Positions 37,609 to 46,456 of a stretch of 64,000 bases of DNA are shown here, one piece after another. Under the pieces are notes generated by a model. It saw only the letters and a program-made list of their open reading frames with translations. It was not told the DNA's origin and did no database searches. Numbering within the stretch: position 1 is the first letter of the stretch; every line of letters starts with the position of its first letter. Both the position numbers and the translations under genes were made by a program. Source of the stretch: CATQHP01 sp965214915 (lineage in GTDB: Bacteria; Acidobacteriota; Terriglobia; Bryobacterales; UBA6623); NCBI GenBank assembly GCA_965214915.1, contig CBDCCP010000001.1:620001-684000 (forward strand), written 5' to 3'.

Positions 37609-38648
37609 CCGGGACCGTTGAGAAGCTGCAAGACCGCGGACAACGGTTCGGCGCTCGGCGGCGCCCCGCTCGCAACGCGAATCGGGCCGGCTCCTGCGCT
37701 CGATTCTTCCGAGCGCCCCTGCGAACGGCCTTCGATGTGGATCGCGATGTTGATATCTTCGAAGACGAACAAGCTCGGATCGACGGCGGCCAGGACGGCC
37801 GCGCCGTCCCAGAGGTAGTACTCCCAGTTGTCCATTTCATGCCGGACGATCCCCAGCGCAGCGCCGGCAAGCCGGGCATGACGCCCCGGCCCCGCCAAAA
37901 GCCGATCCACGAAAGAACTTTCCAGGGGAAGAGCGTTGGTCGCATCGAGCGGCACGAGGGTAATGCGCAGGCCGCCGGCGGCCAGGGAAAATATGTACGC
38001 GGCGGCGGGAGGATCGACGAAAAAGTTGTACTCCGCCGAACGGTCGGTCAGTTCCTCGGGCTGCTCGACAGTGTTGCCCGCGACCCGCACGGCGCCGCCC
38101 ATGATGACGATCTCGCTCGTTTTCTCGAGCAGCCGCGGCGAACGCGAGTAGAGTTCCGCCAAGTTCGTCAACGGTCCCGTGGCGAATACGGTGACCGGCT
38201 CGGCGGCTTGCGCGAGCGCCTCGCCGAGAACGGCGACCGCATCGCCGGACGGCTCGATGGGCGGGAACTCCGCGAGGGCCGGCAGCGAGGCGACGGCGAA
38301 ACTTTGCCGGCGCCATGCCTGGGGGAAAGCGTTGCGGCCTTGCAGTCCGTCCGGGTAGCCGCCGAGCCGCACCGTCTGCTCGCCAACCGCGCGCAGGATG
38401 CGCCCGGACGCTTCCAGAGCGGGCGCGCGGTAGCTGTCTCCATAAGTAACGGTGACGGCCCGCAGGTCGTAGTTCCGGGCCGCCGCCAGCATCAGCAGCG
38501 CAACGTAATCGTCAATGCCGCCGTCATGATCGAAAACGGCCGGTTGCGGAGCGCCGGAGCCGGAAACCGGCATCTCGGGCGCAGCACAACCCATCGCTAA
38601 AACGAAGAAAAGCAATAGGCGGCGCGCCACTGCGGCATTGCTATCCAC
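37575..38648 (-). CDS. Exported nucleoside hydrolase
   Basis: Inosine/uridine-preferring nucleoside hydrolase family, 357 residues. The calcium-binding signature DHDGGIDDYVALLML lies near residue 40, and AEYNFFVDPPAAA is the equivalent of the family's AEFN-DPEA block. An N-terminal leader (RRLLLFFVLAMGCAAPE) looks like a signal peptide, with a possible but non-ideal lipobox around Cys21. Most characterised family members are cytoplasmic, so export suggests scavenging of external nucleosides. ATG 38648 begins next to an AT-rich tract. The gene overlaps the DUF1501 gene tail-to-tail by 34 nt. Confidence 0.87.
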   Translation of the reverse strand: MDSNAAVARRLLLFFVLAMGCAAPEMPVSGSGAPQPAVFDHDGGIDDYVALLMLAAARNYDLRAVTVTYGDSYRAPALEASGRILRAVGEQTVRLGGYPDGLQGRNAFPQAWRRQSFAVASLPALAEFPPIEPSGDAVAVLGEALAQAAEPVTVFATGPLTNLAELYSRSPRLLEKTSEIVIMGGAVRVAGNTVEQPEELTDRSAEYNFFVDPPAAAYIFSLAAGGLRITLVPLDATNALPLESSFVDRLLAGPGRHARLAGAALGIVRHEMDNWEYYLWDGAAVLAAVDPSLFVFEDINIAIHIEGRSQGRSEESSAGAGPIRVASGAPPSAEPLSAVLQLLNGPGQASNFSATLP

Positions 38649-38705
38649 AATTCGTTACTTCATTTTCTTGATAGCGAACTTGCAAGCTCTGCCGGAAAGA
38701 TGTTC

Positions 38706-39146
38706 TTACAAATCTCTCCAGGAATTTGCAAAATAGTTGGGGGGCGAGGCAACTGCAACGACTTCCTGAAAGGCGGAAACAGTACTTGAATTCGAAAGGG
38801 GAAATGTAAATCCACCCCTTTCTTTCGCTTGCTTCACCAATTCGCATTTGGAGTAGGACAAGAGATTGATATGGAACTTTGCTCGATATGGACCTTTGAT
38901 TTTATCTATTTTATAATATAAAACAGGTTTTTTGAATTCCTCGGCAGGCTTACAGGAAAGATTTACTTCTACCATATCGGCAGCGCTTTTGCTAACTTCA
39001 CCGACATTATTGAATTGTCCTTCTACAATTGACGAACTATCGACTTGTTTAATGGCGGCAGTGCCGGAGCATTCAACAGGTTATCCGGACGAGCTTGGAA
39101 CGCCGATCGCTGCAAACAGAGCGAATGCGCAAACCGACTGTTTCAT
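38706..39146 (-). pseudogene. AT-rich secreted small protein gene interrupted by TAA
   Basis: ATG 39146 has an excellent Shine-Dalgarno (GAGGAGG, 4 nt before the ATG) and begins a signal-peptide-like leader MKQSVCAFALFAAIGVPSSSG. Codon 22 is TAA (39083-39081). The same frame then stays open to a TAA at 38708-38706 and reads as a coherent mature protein: VECSGTAAIKQVD, VEVNLSCKPAEEFKKP, YSKCELVKQAKERGG, ending FANSWRDL. No start with a ribosome-binding site follows the stop (ATG 38975 has none). I read this as one gene of 146 codons broken by a nonsense mutation; a sequencing error is the alternative. The tract is much more AT-rich than its neighbours, suggesting transfer. No family recognised. 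Confidence 0.6.
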
Positions 39147-39193
39147 AAAACCTCCTCGATTCTTGCCTCGAGCACACAAAACGCCGCCCGCTG

Positions 39194-40456
39194 CTATTTC
39201 GCCGCGGTCTCGATTACGCCGAGCACTTCCCACTCGTTGAGCTGCTTTTTCAACCGGGCGGCGCCGCTGCCGTCCGGCTGCTTCTGCAGGTAGGCGCGGT
39301 ATTCGCTTGCCGCCCTGGCGAACTCCCCGCGCTGCGAGTGGATCAGCCCCATGATCTGGTGGCTTTGGGGAAAATTGTCTTTCTGGTCGCTCGCGCGGAT
39401 GGCCAGTACGGTCTCTTCGGCCTTCTGCGGGTTGCCGTTGTTGATCGCGGCAACCGCCACATAGAACTGCAACTGCATTTGATTCGGATTGAGCTCGAGA
39501 TACTGGCTGCCGAGTTGCTCCAAGGAGGTCCAGTCCTTTTGCCGCAACGCCATCTGCAGCAGCGGATTGAAAGGCTTCATGTATTTCGGATCGGCCTCGA
39601 GCGATTTCGAAAACGCTTCCTTCGCCCCCGCCTCATCCTGCATGGCCATCTTGGCGTCGCCCAACGCGGCCCAGGCGGCGGCGAATTCCGGGTACTCGTC
39701 CACCGCCTTCTCGAACTGCGCCGCGCCTTTCTTGTAGTTGGGCTTTTTCTTGCGCATTTCTCGCAAGCCGCTTTGATACGCTTTGTCGGCCTTTTTGGGG
39801 GCGGCCAGCGTTGTCGCGCTTACGATATTTCCGACGACGCCCGCCATGCGGTGCAGCACGATGACGCCGACGTCAGGGTTTTCCATCGAGCTGCGGATGC
39901 CGAGTCGAAGCGAGTCGGAGACATAGCCGGGCAAAGAGGCGCGCAGATCGCAAGTCGACAAATCGACCCGGCCCATGCCGACTGAGCGGACGCCGGTGTT
40001 GGAGCCGAACGGGTTTTGCCCGAAGGCCGGGCCGCCGCCAAACGAGCCTCCTCTCACGCTGGCGTCGCCCATCGCTATGGTGGGGTCGCCGCCGAATTGA
40101 AAACTGAAACGCCCTTTCTGGTCGGTGTATCCTTGCGGTTGCACCTCGCCGTTGCATACGCTCTCGACAACTACCGATTCGGCCGGCGGCTGCCCGTCGT
40201 CGGTCAAAACCTGCCCGGAAAGAAACAGCGGCCGTGGCCGGTTGGCAAACGGATCGGTCCGATTTTGTTGCCCGAACGGATCGGTGGTATTGCCGGATTG
40301 CTCGGTGTTGCGCCCGCCGCCGGAGTTCCCGCTCGATGTGCCGCTGCTGTTCCCGCCTCCGGAATTTCCTCCGGAGCCGCTGTCGCGGCCCTGCGCCGAC
40401 AAGGTCACGGCGCCGGCCAGCAAAAAAATCAGCAAACCGGAAATTCTGTTTTTCAT
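39194..40456 (-). CDS. Secreted TPR-repeat protein with carboxypeptidase-regulatory-like domain
   Basis: About 420 residues from ATG 40456, which has GGGAGGG 8 nt upstream; the frame extends to 40522. A signal peptide (MKNRISGLLIFLLAGAVTLS) is followed by a Gly/Ser/Asn-rich linker. A short beta domain (LSGQVLTDDGQPPAESVVVE, GYTDQKGRFSFQ) resembles carboxypeptidase-regulatory domains, and TPR repeats make up the C-terminal half (AAAWAALGDAKMAMQDEAGA, then SLEADPKYM and HSQRGEFARAASEYRAYL). Proteins of this layout are typical of Acidobacteriota and probably scaffold envelope complexes; the partner is unknown. The broken AT-rich gene lies 47 nt downstream on the same strand. Confidence 0.8.
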   Translation of the reverse strand: MKNRISGLLIFLLAGAVTLSAQGRDSGSGGNSGGGNSSGTSSGNSGGGRNTEQSGNTTDPFGQQNRTDPFANRPRPLFLSGQVLTDDGQPPAESVVVESVCNGEVQPQGYTDQKGRFSFQFGGDPTIAMGDASVRGGSFGGGPAFGQNPFGSNTGVRSVGMGRVDLSTCDLRASLPGYVSDSLRLGIRSSMENPDVGVIVLHRMAGVVGNIVSATTLAAPKKADKAYQSGLREMRKKKPNYKKGAAQFEKAVDEYPEFAAAWAALGDAKMAMQDEAGAKEAFSKSLEADPKYMKPFNPLLQMALRQKDWTSLEQLGSQYLELNPNQMQLQFYVAVAAINNGNPQKAEETVLAIRASDQKDNFPQSHQIMGLIHSQRGEFARAASEYRAYLQKQPDGSGAARLKKQLNEWEVLGVIETAAK

Positions 40457-40630
40457 CGCGCTACCCTCCCCTCGAAACTCGGTTCGATATGTGCCGTCCG
40501 GGGCTAAGCCTAACATAGCCAAGCGGCGATTCCAACTGAATTTCGTGTGTATCGACCCTTATAGGACAAAGAGTGAATCGCAGGCGCCGCCTCCGAGTCG
40601 AGACGGACGCGGGCCGGATACAATAGCCAA

Positions 40631-41515
40631 TTGCCTCCTCTGGAATTTCACGGCGTTTTCGCCGCTGTCGCCACGCCGTTCGACCATCTGGGGGAAATTT
40701 ATCGGGCGAAGGTGCGCCACAACGTGGGCCGGCTGAATCGGACCAGGCTCTGCGGGTATGTCGTGGGCGGCGACTGGGGGGAGGGCGCGTTGCTTTCCTC
40801 TGCCGAGCGCATTCTGCTCTGGAAAGAAGTAGCCGCGCAAGCCGATGACGGGCGGGCGGTGCTGGCGGCCGTCGGCGGCTGCGGCGTTGCCGAAGCCCGA
40901 GCGCTCTGCGCGGAAGCCGCCAAAGCGGGTTGCCGCGCCGTCCTGCTGGCGGCGCCGGATCTTTCGGCTGTGGCCCCTTCCTGCGACAGCGCGGGCCTGT
41001 TTTTTCGCGCGGTTGCCGACCAAGCGGAGTTGCCGCTGGTAATCGATACGGCGCTCGATGGAGAGGGCGGCCTGCCCGCCGGCGAGATCGCGCGGCTGGC
41101 CGCGCACCCCGCAATCGGCGGCGCGCTGGTTTCCTCCGAGGTTCCGGCGGCGGTCCAGGAACTTTGCGGCCAAGTCGGTTCGGAATTTCCGGTGCTCATC
41201 CGCAACTTTCGGCTGATGGACGCCTGCCTGGCGGCAGGGGCTTGCGCGGCCGTATTGGCCATGGCGGCGGCGGTCCCGTTTTATTGCCTCTCCATCGAAG
41301 AAGCCGTTCGGACGCGCGAATTCGACGCCGCTCGGAAACTCATCGCCGCCGCTCTGGAGCTCGACGCGCTGCTGACCGCGCACGGCGCGCCGGCGTTGAA
41401 GCATGCGCTCGATCTGCGCGGATACTACGGCGGCATCCCCCGGCTGCCGCTGCTGCGGCTGCCCGGCAGCGTGGAGAGATCGGTCGAAGCCGCCATCCGC
41501 GAGCTGGCCGGCTAG
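40631..41515 (+). CDS. Degenerate DapA/N-acetylneuraminate-lyase-like protein
   Basis: A 294-residue TIM-barrel protein that aligns along its length with dihydrodipicolinate synthases (FHGVFAAVATPFDHLGEI at the N-terminus, late GAPALKHALDLRGYYGG). The catalytic residues appear lost: the GTTGE loop reads GGDWGEG, the TPYYN tyrosine region reads APDLSAV, and the Schiff-base lysine position (GIKEATG in E. coli) reads GGALVSS. The protein is therefore unlikely to be a classical class I aldolase. TTG 40631 is the only reasonable start; TACAAT ends 6 nt before it, so the message may be leaderless. It is followed closely by the Wzm gene. Confidence 0.75.
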   Translation: MPPLEFHGVFAAVATPFDHLGEIYRAKVRHNVGRLNRTRLCGYVVGGDWGEGALLSSAERILLWKEVAAQADDGRAVLAAVGGCGVAEARALCAEAAKAGCRAVLLAAPDLSAVAPSCDSAGLFFRAVADQAELPLVIDTALDGEGGLPAGEIARLAAHPAIGGALVSSEVPAAVQELCGQVGSEFPVLIRNFRLMDACLAAGACAAVLAMAAAVPFYCLSIEEAVRTREFDAARKLIAAALELDALLTAHGAPALKHALDLRGYYGGIPRLPLLRLPGSVERSVEAAIRELAG

Positions 41516-41536
41516 CATTTGTTGCGGAGCCGCGCG

Positions 41537-42355
41537 ATGGCATTTGCTGGGAACTTTCCGGGACGCCACTTTTTGCGCTACCTGCGCCAGGACCGCAGCC
41601 TGGTTTACCAACTTGTCCGGCGGGACTTCGAGCAGCGCTACGTCGGCTCGATTATCGGCTGGCTTTGGGGCGTGATTCACCCGCTCGTGCTGCTGGCGGT
41701 CTATACGTTCGTCTTCAGCTACGCGTTCGGGCAGAAGCTTCCCAAGGGCGAGGTGACCGACAACTACCCGCTGTTCTTATTCGCCGGAATGCTGCCGTGG
41801 CTGCTGTTTTCCGAAACCTTGACCCGGTCGGCCCCGGCGCTCGTCGATTACGCCAACCTCATCAAAAAAAGCGTCTTCCCGTCGGAAGTCGTGCCGCTCA
41901 GCATTCTGATCTCTTCGGCGGTCAGTCATGCGATCTCGGTTCTCGTTTTGATCGCCGCCGCGGCCCTTTGGATTCGAGAATTTCACGCGACGCTGTTGAT
42001 TTTGCCGCTATTCGCGCTTCTTCTGGGCTTGCTGAGTCTGGGACTGGCCTGGGTCGCGGCGGGGCTCCAGGTTTATTTGCGCGACACGACCCAGGTGCTG
42101 ACGGTGATTCTGACCGCGTGGTTCTGGCTGACTCCGATCTTCATCCCGGAGAGCTTCTTCCAAGGGAAGATGGACTTCGTCTTGACCTGGAACCCTATCG
42201 CCTTCGTGGTGCGGGGTTACCGGGATACGATTCTAGGCGGCCGGTTGCCTGCCGCCGGAGACATGCTGACCCTGACTCTGTTTGCGGTCGGCTTGTTTCT
42301 GGCCGGGGCGTTGTTCTTCCGCTACGCCAAGCGGGGCTTCGCAGACGTGATGTAA
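41537..42355 (+). CDS. Polysaccharide ABC exporter permease (Wzm type)
   Basis: ABC-2 permease of the O-antigen/teichoic acid export family, about 272 residues with six membrane segments. Family blocks: VRRDFEQRYVGSIIGWLWGVI near the N-terminus, FLFAGMLPWLLFSE, NLIKKSVFPSEVVPLS, WFWLTPIFIP and WNPIAFVVRGYRD. ATG 41537 has GGAG 7 nt upstream; TTG 41519 is an alternative. It pairs with the Wzt-type ATPase 65 nt downstream to move an undecaprenyl-linked glycan across the inner membrane. Confidence 0.9.
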   Translation: MAFAGNFPGRHFLRYLRQDRSLVYQLVRRDFEQRYVGSIIGWLWGVIHPLVLLAVYTFVFSYAFGQKLPKGEVTDNYPLFLFAGMLPWLLFSETLTRSAPALVDYANLIKKSVFPSEVVPLSILISSAVSHAISVLVLIAAAALWIREFHATLLILPLFALLLGLLSLGLAWVAAGLQVYLRDTTQVLTVILTAWFWLTPIFIPESFFQGKMDFVLTWNPIAFVVRGYRDTILGGRLPAAGDMLTLTLFAVGLFLAGALFFRYAKRGFADVM

Positions 42356-42420
42356 GGCCGCTGCGCGGCCGCGGAGCTTTTGCCGCGGACCCCAAGATAA
42401 GATAGAGCAACGCCCCGCAC

Positions 42421-43734
42421 GTGACGCCTGTCGCCTTCCATTCAGTGTCCAAGAGCTATCCGATCTACCGCAGGCCCGTGGATCGGCTGAAGGAGCTTGC
42501 GACGCTCAACCGCGCCGAGTTCCATAGGAAACACTGGGCGCTGCGGGACGTTTCCTTCGAGACGAAACGGGGCGACACGCTGTGCCTGATCGGAGAAAAC
42601 GGCTCGGGAAAGAGCACGGCGCTGCAACTCGCCGCGAGAATCTTCGAACCGACGGCTGGAACGGTGGAGGTGAACGGCCGGGTTTCCGCGCTGCTGGAGT
42701 TGGGCGCGGGATTCAACCCCGAGTTCAACGGCCGCGACAACGTGTTTCTGAGCGGTACGATTCTGGGCCTTTCCACCGCGGAAATCAAACGGCGTTTCCA
42801 CGAGATCGAGCAATTCGCGGAAATCGGCGACTTCATGAACCGTCCCGTCAAGACGTATTCTTCGGGAATGCTGGTTCGGCTGGCGTTCTCCGTCGCGATC
42901 AACGTCGACCCGGATATCCTGCTCGTTGACGAAGCGCTTTCGGTCGGCGATTACTACTTCAGGCAACGCTGCCTGCGCAAGGTTCACGAGCTGCGCCGCA
43001 GGCAGGTCACGATTTTCTTCGTTTCGCACGCAATGGGCGACGTGCAGGCCATCGGAACGCAGGCGGTATGGCTGGAACGCGGACAAATAGTCGAGCAAGG
43101 CCCTCCGCAAAAAGTGGTGCGGAGCTACCTGCACCGCATGACGGAAAAGGACGCGGCTTATCTGCGCAGCAGAGAGGCGGCGGCCGGCGGAGAAGCTCCG
43201 GCCGCGGCGGTAACGGCGCCCGAAGTCGTCGAAACAATCCCTAACATCGACAACCGCCGCGGCAATCTGCGGGCCGAGGTGATCGGCATCGCGGCGCTCG
43301 ACCCCGCGGGGAATGCGCTGCACCTGCTCGAACCCTATCGCCCTCTAGTTCTGCGCATCAGCGTTCGCGCCAACGAGCGGATCGAGACGCCGAATGTCGG
43401 CTTCATGATGCGCAACCACCTCGGCCTGGATTTCGCCGGCAACAATACCCGGCGCGAGGGGCATCCCCTGCCGCCGATGAACCCCGGCGATATTTATACG
43501 GTCGATTTTCATCTCGATTTGCCCGAGCTCTATCCAGGCGAGTTTTCTTTTTCGCCCGCAATCGCCGACGGCGATCTCAACGGGTTCGAAGTGTGCGACT
43601 TCATCGACAACGCCCTCGTCGTCCGCATGGCCGGGGGCGGCGGGGAAATTTACGGCTACATCCGTCTGCCCTGTCAGGTGCGCACCAATGCCCGCATTGC
43701 CGACCGCGCAGCCGAGACTCCGCTGGCGACATGA
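42421..43734 (+). CDS. Polysaccharide ABC exporter ATPase with C-terminal carbohydrate-binding domain (Wzt type)
   Basis: 437 residues. The nucleotide-binding domain has Walker A GENGSGKST (58-66), the signature region TYSSGMLVRLAFS and Walker B ILLVDEALSVGD, with the H-loop in FFVSHAMGDV. After about residue 250 a Wzt-type beta-sandwich follows (RGNLRAEVIGIAALDP, MMRNHLGLDFAGNNT, FSFSPAIADGD), the kind that recognises the modified end of O-antigen before export. The start is GTG 42421. The gene overlaps the glycosyltransferase by ATGA. Confidence 0.9.
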   Translation: MTPVAFHSVSKSYPIYRRPVDRLKELATLNRAEFHRKHWALRDVSFETKRGDTLCLIGENGSGKSTALQLAARIFEPTAGTVEVNGRVSALLELGAGFNPEFNGRDNVFLSGTILGLSTAEIKRRFHEIEQFAEIGDFMNRPVKTYSSGMLVRLAFSVAINVDPDILLVDEALSVGDYYFRQRCLRKVHELRRRQVTIFFVSHAMGDVQAIGTQAVWLERGQIVEQGPPQKVVRSYLHRMTEKDAAYLRSREAAAGGEAPAAAVTAPEVVETIPNIDNRRGNLRAEVIGIAALDPAGNALHLLEPYRPLVLRISVRANERIETPNVGFMMRNHLGLDFAGNNTRREGHPLPPMNPGDIYTVDFHLDLPELYPGEFSFSPAIADGDLNGFEVCDFIDNALVVRMAGGGGEIYGYIRLPCQVRTNARIADRAAETPLAT

Positions 43735-46100
43735 CGAAACTGCGCGCCTGGCTGCGGACTTTGGCCGAGTTCGCTTTTCTCCTGGTCTTTACTCCCGTCC
43801 TGTTACCGGCGCTCGTTGCGGCTCTGTTCGTGCTGGACGGTTTGGCCGGCCTTCGGCGCAAGAAGCGCCTGTCCGCGGCGCGTCCGGTTACCAAAGACGC
43901 CGCGACGGTGGTGATTCCGACCTGGAACGGGAAAGAGCATCTGGCGCGGAACCTGCCGTCCGTCGTCAAGGCGGCGGCGGCGAATCCGAATCATGAAATT
44001 CTGGTGGTCGATAACGCATCCGAAGACGGCGCCGTCGAGTTCCTGGCGCGGGAGTTCCCCTCGGTTCGGGTGCTCGAGATGGGCCGCAATCTCGGCTTCG
44101 GCGGCGGAGCGAATGCCGGCGTCAGCGCCGCCAAAAACGATATCGTCGTCCTGCTGAACAACGACATGCGGGTCGAGCCGGACTTCCTGCAGCCGCTCAT
44201 CGACGGCTTCCGCGACTCGCGGATTTTTTCGGTCACCGCGCAGATATTTTTTTTCGATCCGGGCAAACGCCGCGAGGAGACGGGTCTCGCCCTGGGCCGT
44301 TGGGTGAACGGCGGCATCCACCTGACGCATGTCGTCGATGACGCAGTAACCGAGCTCTTCCCCACGTTCTACGGCGGCGGCGGCTCGACGGCCTACGACA
44401 AGCGCAAATTCCTGGAGCTGGGCGGCTTCGACGAGCTTCTGGCGCCCTTTTACGTCGAAGACGTCGACCTTGGCTATATGGCCTGGAAACGCGGCTGGAT
44501 CAATCTGTACGCGCCGGACAGCGTCGTCTATCACGAGCACCGGGGCACGATCGGCAAACACTTTTCGGAGGCGTATATCGCCAGCGTCGTCCATAAAAAC
44601 CGGCTGCTGTTCGCTTGGAAGAACATTCACGAAAAGAGCCGCCTGCTCGGTCATTTCTTCTGGCTTTACGCCGGTTTATGGGCCGGCTTCCTGCTCGGCC
44701 CGTCGCCGCAGCGTCCGTCCGGCGGCGGGTTCCGGCTGGCTTTGCGGCAACTGCCGAAGCTGTTTCGGCGGCGCGCGGCAGCGCGCGACTTGGCCAAGAT
44801 CGGCGACACCGAGGCGTTTTGCCGGCCGCTTGGAGGCTACTTCCGCGACCGCTACCATCGCTTCGAATCCAAGCCTGTCGAAGATCTCAACGTCTTACTC
44901 GTGGCGCCGTATCCGATTCATCCGCCCCTGCACGGCGGCGGAGTGTTCATCAACCAGACGGCAAGCAGGTTGGCGCGGGAGTGCCGCCTGCACTTGCTGT
45001 GCCTGCTCGAGCGCGAATCGGAGCGCGCCGACAACGCCCGGTTCGCCCGGCAGTGCGCAAGCGCGGAACTGATGGTTCGCTGGAGCGCCCATAACGACAG
45101 CGCGACGGCCTTGCGCCCATTTGCGGCGCAGCATTTCTGGCACCCGGATATGCTGTGGAAAATCCACCGCACGATCTTCATGAAACGGATCGACGTCGTT
45201 CAATTCGAATACACCCAACTTGCGGTTTACGCGGGGGACTTTCGGCAACTCGCGACCTTCCTGTTCGAGCACGATATCTATTTCCAGGCGGTGCAGCGCG
45301 CGATCGCCTCGGCCGGCGCCGCCGCCGGAATGCGCACGGCATACGAGTATCTGCGCGCCCTGCGGTTCGAGCTTTCGTCGCTGGCGAAGTTCGACGCCAT
45401 TCAGGTTTGCACGGACGAGCAACGGCGGTTCTTGCGCTCGTACCTGGGCGATCAGCCGCCGATCCTGACAGGGTTGCGCGCGGGAATCGACGTAGCGCGC
45501 TATGAATACCGATCGTCCGGCCGGGAGCCCGACACGATTCTATTCGTCGGCAACTTGCGGCACGAGCCGAACCGGCAAGCGCTGCGTTACTTCCTGGAGC
45601 GGATTCACCCCGCTATCCGCCGGGCGCTGCCGTCGGCCCGATTGATGATCGCGGGCGCCGAAGGGCCGGCGGCGTTCGTGCAGACCCTGGAACGCCCCGG
45701 AGTCGAGTACCTGGGCAGGGTCGATGACATCCGTTCCGTTCTCTCCAGGTATGCGGTCTTCGTTGCCCCTATTCTTACCGGTTCGGGCGTGCGGGTGAAG
45801 CTGATGGAGGCGTTTGCAGCGGGGATCCCCGTGGTTGCGACAAGTCTCGGGGCCGAGGGATTGCAGAACCCGGACATCGACGTGCTTGAAATCGCCGATC
45901 GTCCGTCCGATTTCGCCGGGGCGACGGTGCGGCTGCTTCAAGACCGCGCCTACGCCGAGCAACTCGCCTACAACGCGCGGCAAGCGATCGCCAAACATTG
46001 GGACTGCGCGGCGATTACCCCCAAGCTCGCGGAGCGCTACCGAGCCGTGCTTGAAGCGAAGCTGCTTTCGCGGCCCGCGTCGCCCTTGCCGCTGCAATGA
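43731..46100 (+). CDS. Two-domain glycosyltransferase fusion (GT2 then GT4)
   Basis: 789 residues from ATG 43731, which overlaps the ATPase stop (ATGA); the frame is open upstream but not coding. An N-terminal hydrophobic stretch (about 12-38) may anchor it to the membrane. A GT2 domain follows (about 55-330): TVVIPTWNGKEHLARNLPSV, EILVVDNASEDGAV, RNLGFGGGANAGVS and VLLNNDMRVEP with its DxD-like acidic site. From about 385 a GT4-type domain begins (LNVLLVAPYPIHPPLHGGGV) and ends with ILFVGNLRHEPNRQALRY, ILTGSGVRVKLMEAFAAGIP and a GAEGL loop. It probably adds two successive sugars to the glycan exported by the adjacent ABC pair. Confidence 0.85.
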   Translation: MTKLRAWLRTLAEFAFLLVFTPVLLPALVAALFVLDGLAGLRRKKRLSAARPVTKDAATVVIPTWNGKEHLARNLPSVVKAAAANPNHEILVVDNASEDGAVEFLAREFPSVRVLEMGRNLGFGGGANAGVSAAKNDIVVLLNNDMRVEPDFLQPLIDGFRDSRIFSVTAQIFFFDPGKRREETGLALGRWVNGGIHLTHVVDDAVTELFPTFYGGGGSTAYDKRKFLELGGFDELLAPFYVEDVDLGYMAWKRGWINLYAPDSVVYHEHRGTIGKHFSEAYIASVVHKNRLLFAWKNIHEKSRLLGHFFWLYAGLWAGFLLGPSPQRPSGGGFRLALRQLPKLFRRRAAARDLAKIGDTEAFCRPLGGYFRDRYHRFESKPVEDLNVLLVAPYPIHPPLHGGGVFINQTASRLARECRLHLLCLLERESERADNARFARQCASAELMVRWSAHNDSATALRPFAAQHFWHPDMLWKIHRTIFMKRIDVVQFEYTQLAVYAGDFRQLATFLFEHDIYFQAVQRAIASAGAAAGMRTAYEYLRALRFELSSLAKFDAIQVCTDEQRRFLRSYLGDQPPILTGLRAGIDVARYEYRSSGREPDTILFVGNLRHEPNRQALRYFLERIHPAIRRALPSARLMIAGAEGPAAFVQTLERPGVEYLGRVDDIRSVLSRYAVFVAPILTGSGVRVKLMEAFAAGIPVVATSLGAEGLQNPDIDVLEIADRPSDFAGATVRLLQDRAYAEQLAYNARQAIAKHWDCAAITPKLAERYRAVLEAKLLSRPASPLPLQ

Positions 46101-46152
46101 TCGGCAAAGGCGCAAGGGGCGATTCTGATACAATTCGAGTTCGATATTCACC

Positions 46153-46452
46153 ATGGCTGAAAAGACCGAAGCGCAGACAGCAGCCGCAACAGCTCCCGCC
46201 CCGCCCGCGAATCTCGTCGCCACCCTCTCGGACGGGACATACGTCAAACGCCGCAGCGAAAGGCAACGCGCCTGCAACGAGCCGAAAGGCAAGAAGATTT
46301 GCGCCGGCCACCTCAAACGCTGGTACGAAGCAGGCGGCGAAGTGCGTTCGAAATTCGGCTCGGCGGCGGAAGTTTACCGCTGCGAGCGGTGCCTGACCCT
46401 CTACCTGCCGAACGAGTCCGAAACACCGCGAACCGGCACGCTGGCCTATTAG
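46153..46452 (+). CDS. Small zinc-ribbon-like conserved protein
   Basis: 99 residues. The N-terminal 20 residues are Ala/Pro-rich and the rest is basic, with ERQRACNEPKGKKICAGHLK and YRCERCLTLYLPN. Four cysteines, including a CxxC pair and a more widely spaced pair, could hold zinc. I recognise no named family. A TACAAT box lies 18 nt upstream. It is 4 nt from the acyl-CoA mutase gene and may be co-transcribed with it. Confidence 0.6.
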   Translation: MAEKTEAQTAAATAPAPPANLVATLSDGTYVKRRSERQRACNEPKGKKICAGHLKRWYEAGGEVRSKFGSAAEVYRCERCLTLYLPNESETPRTGTLAY

Positions 46453-46456
46453 TCCG

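Noticed and set aside
39081..39083. Second recoded stop (as in the selenoprotein)
   Set aside because: The codon is TAA, not TGA, at the end of a leader and with no catalytic position; nonsense mutation is simpler.
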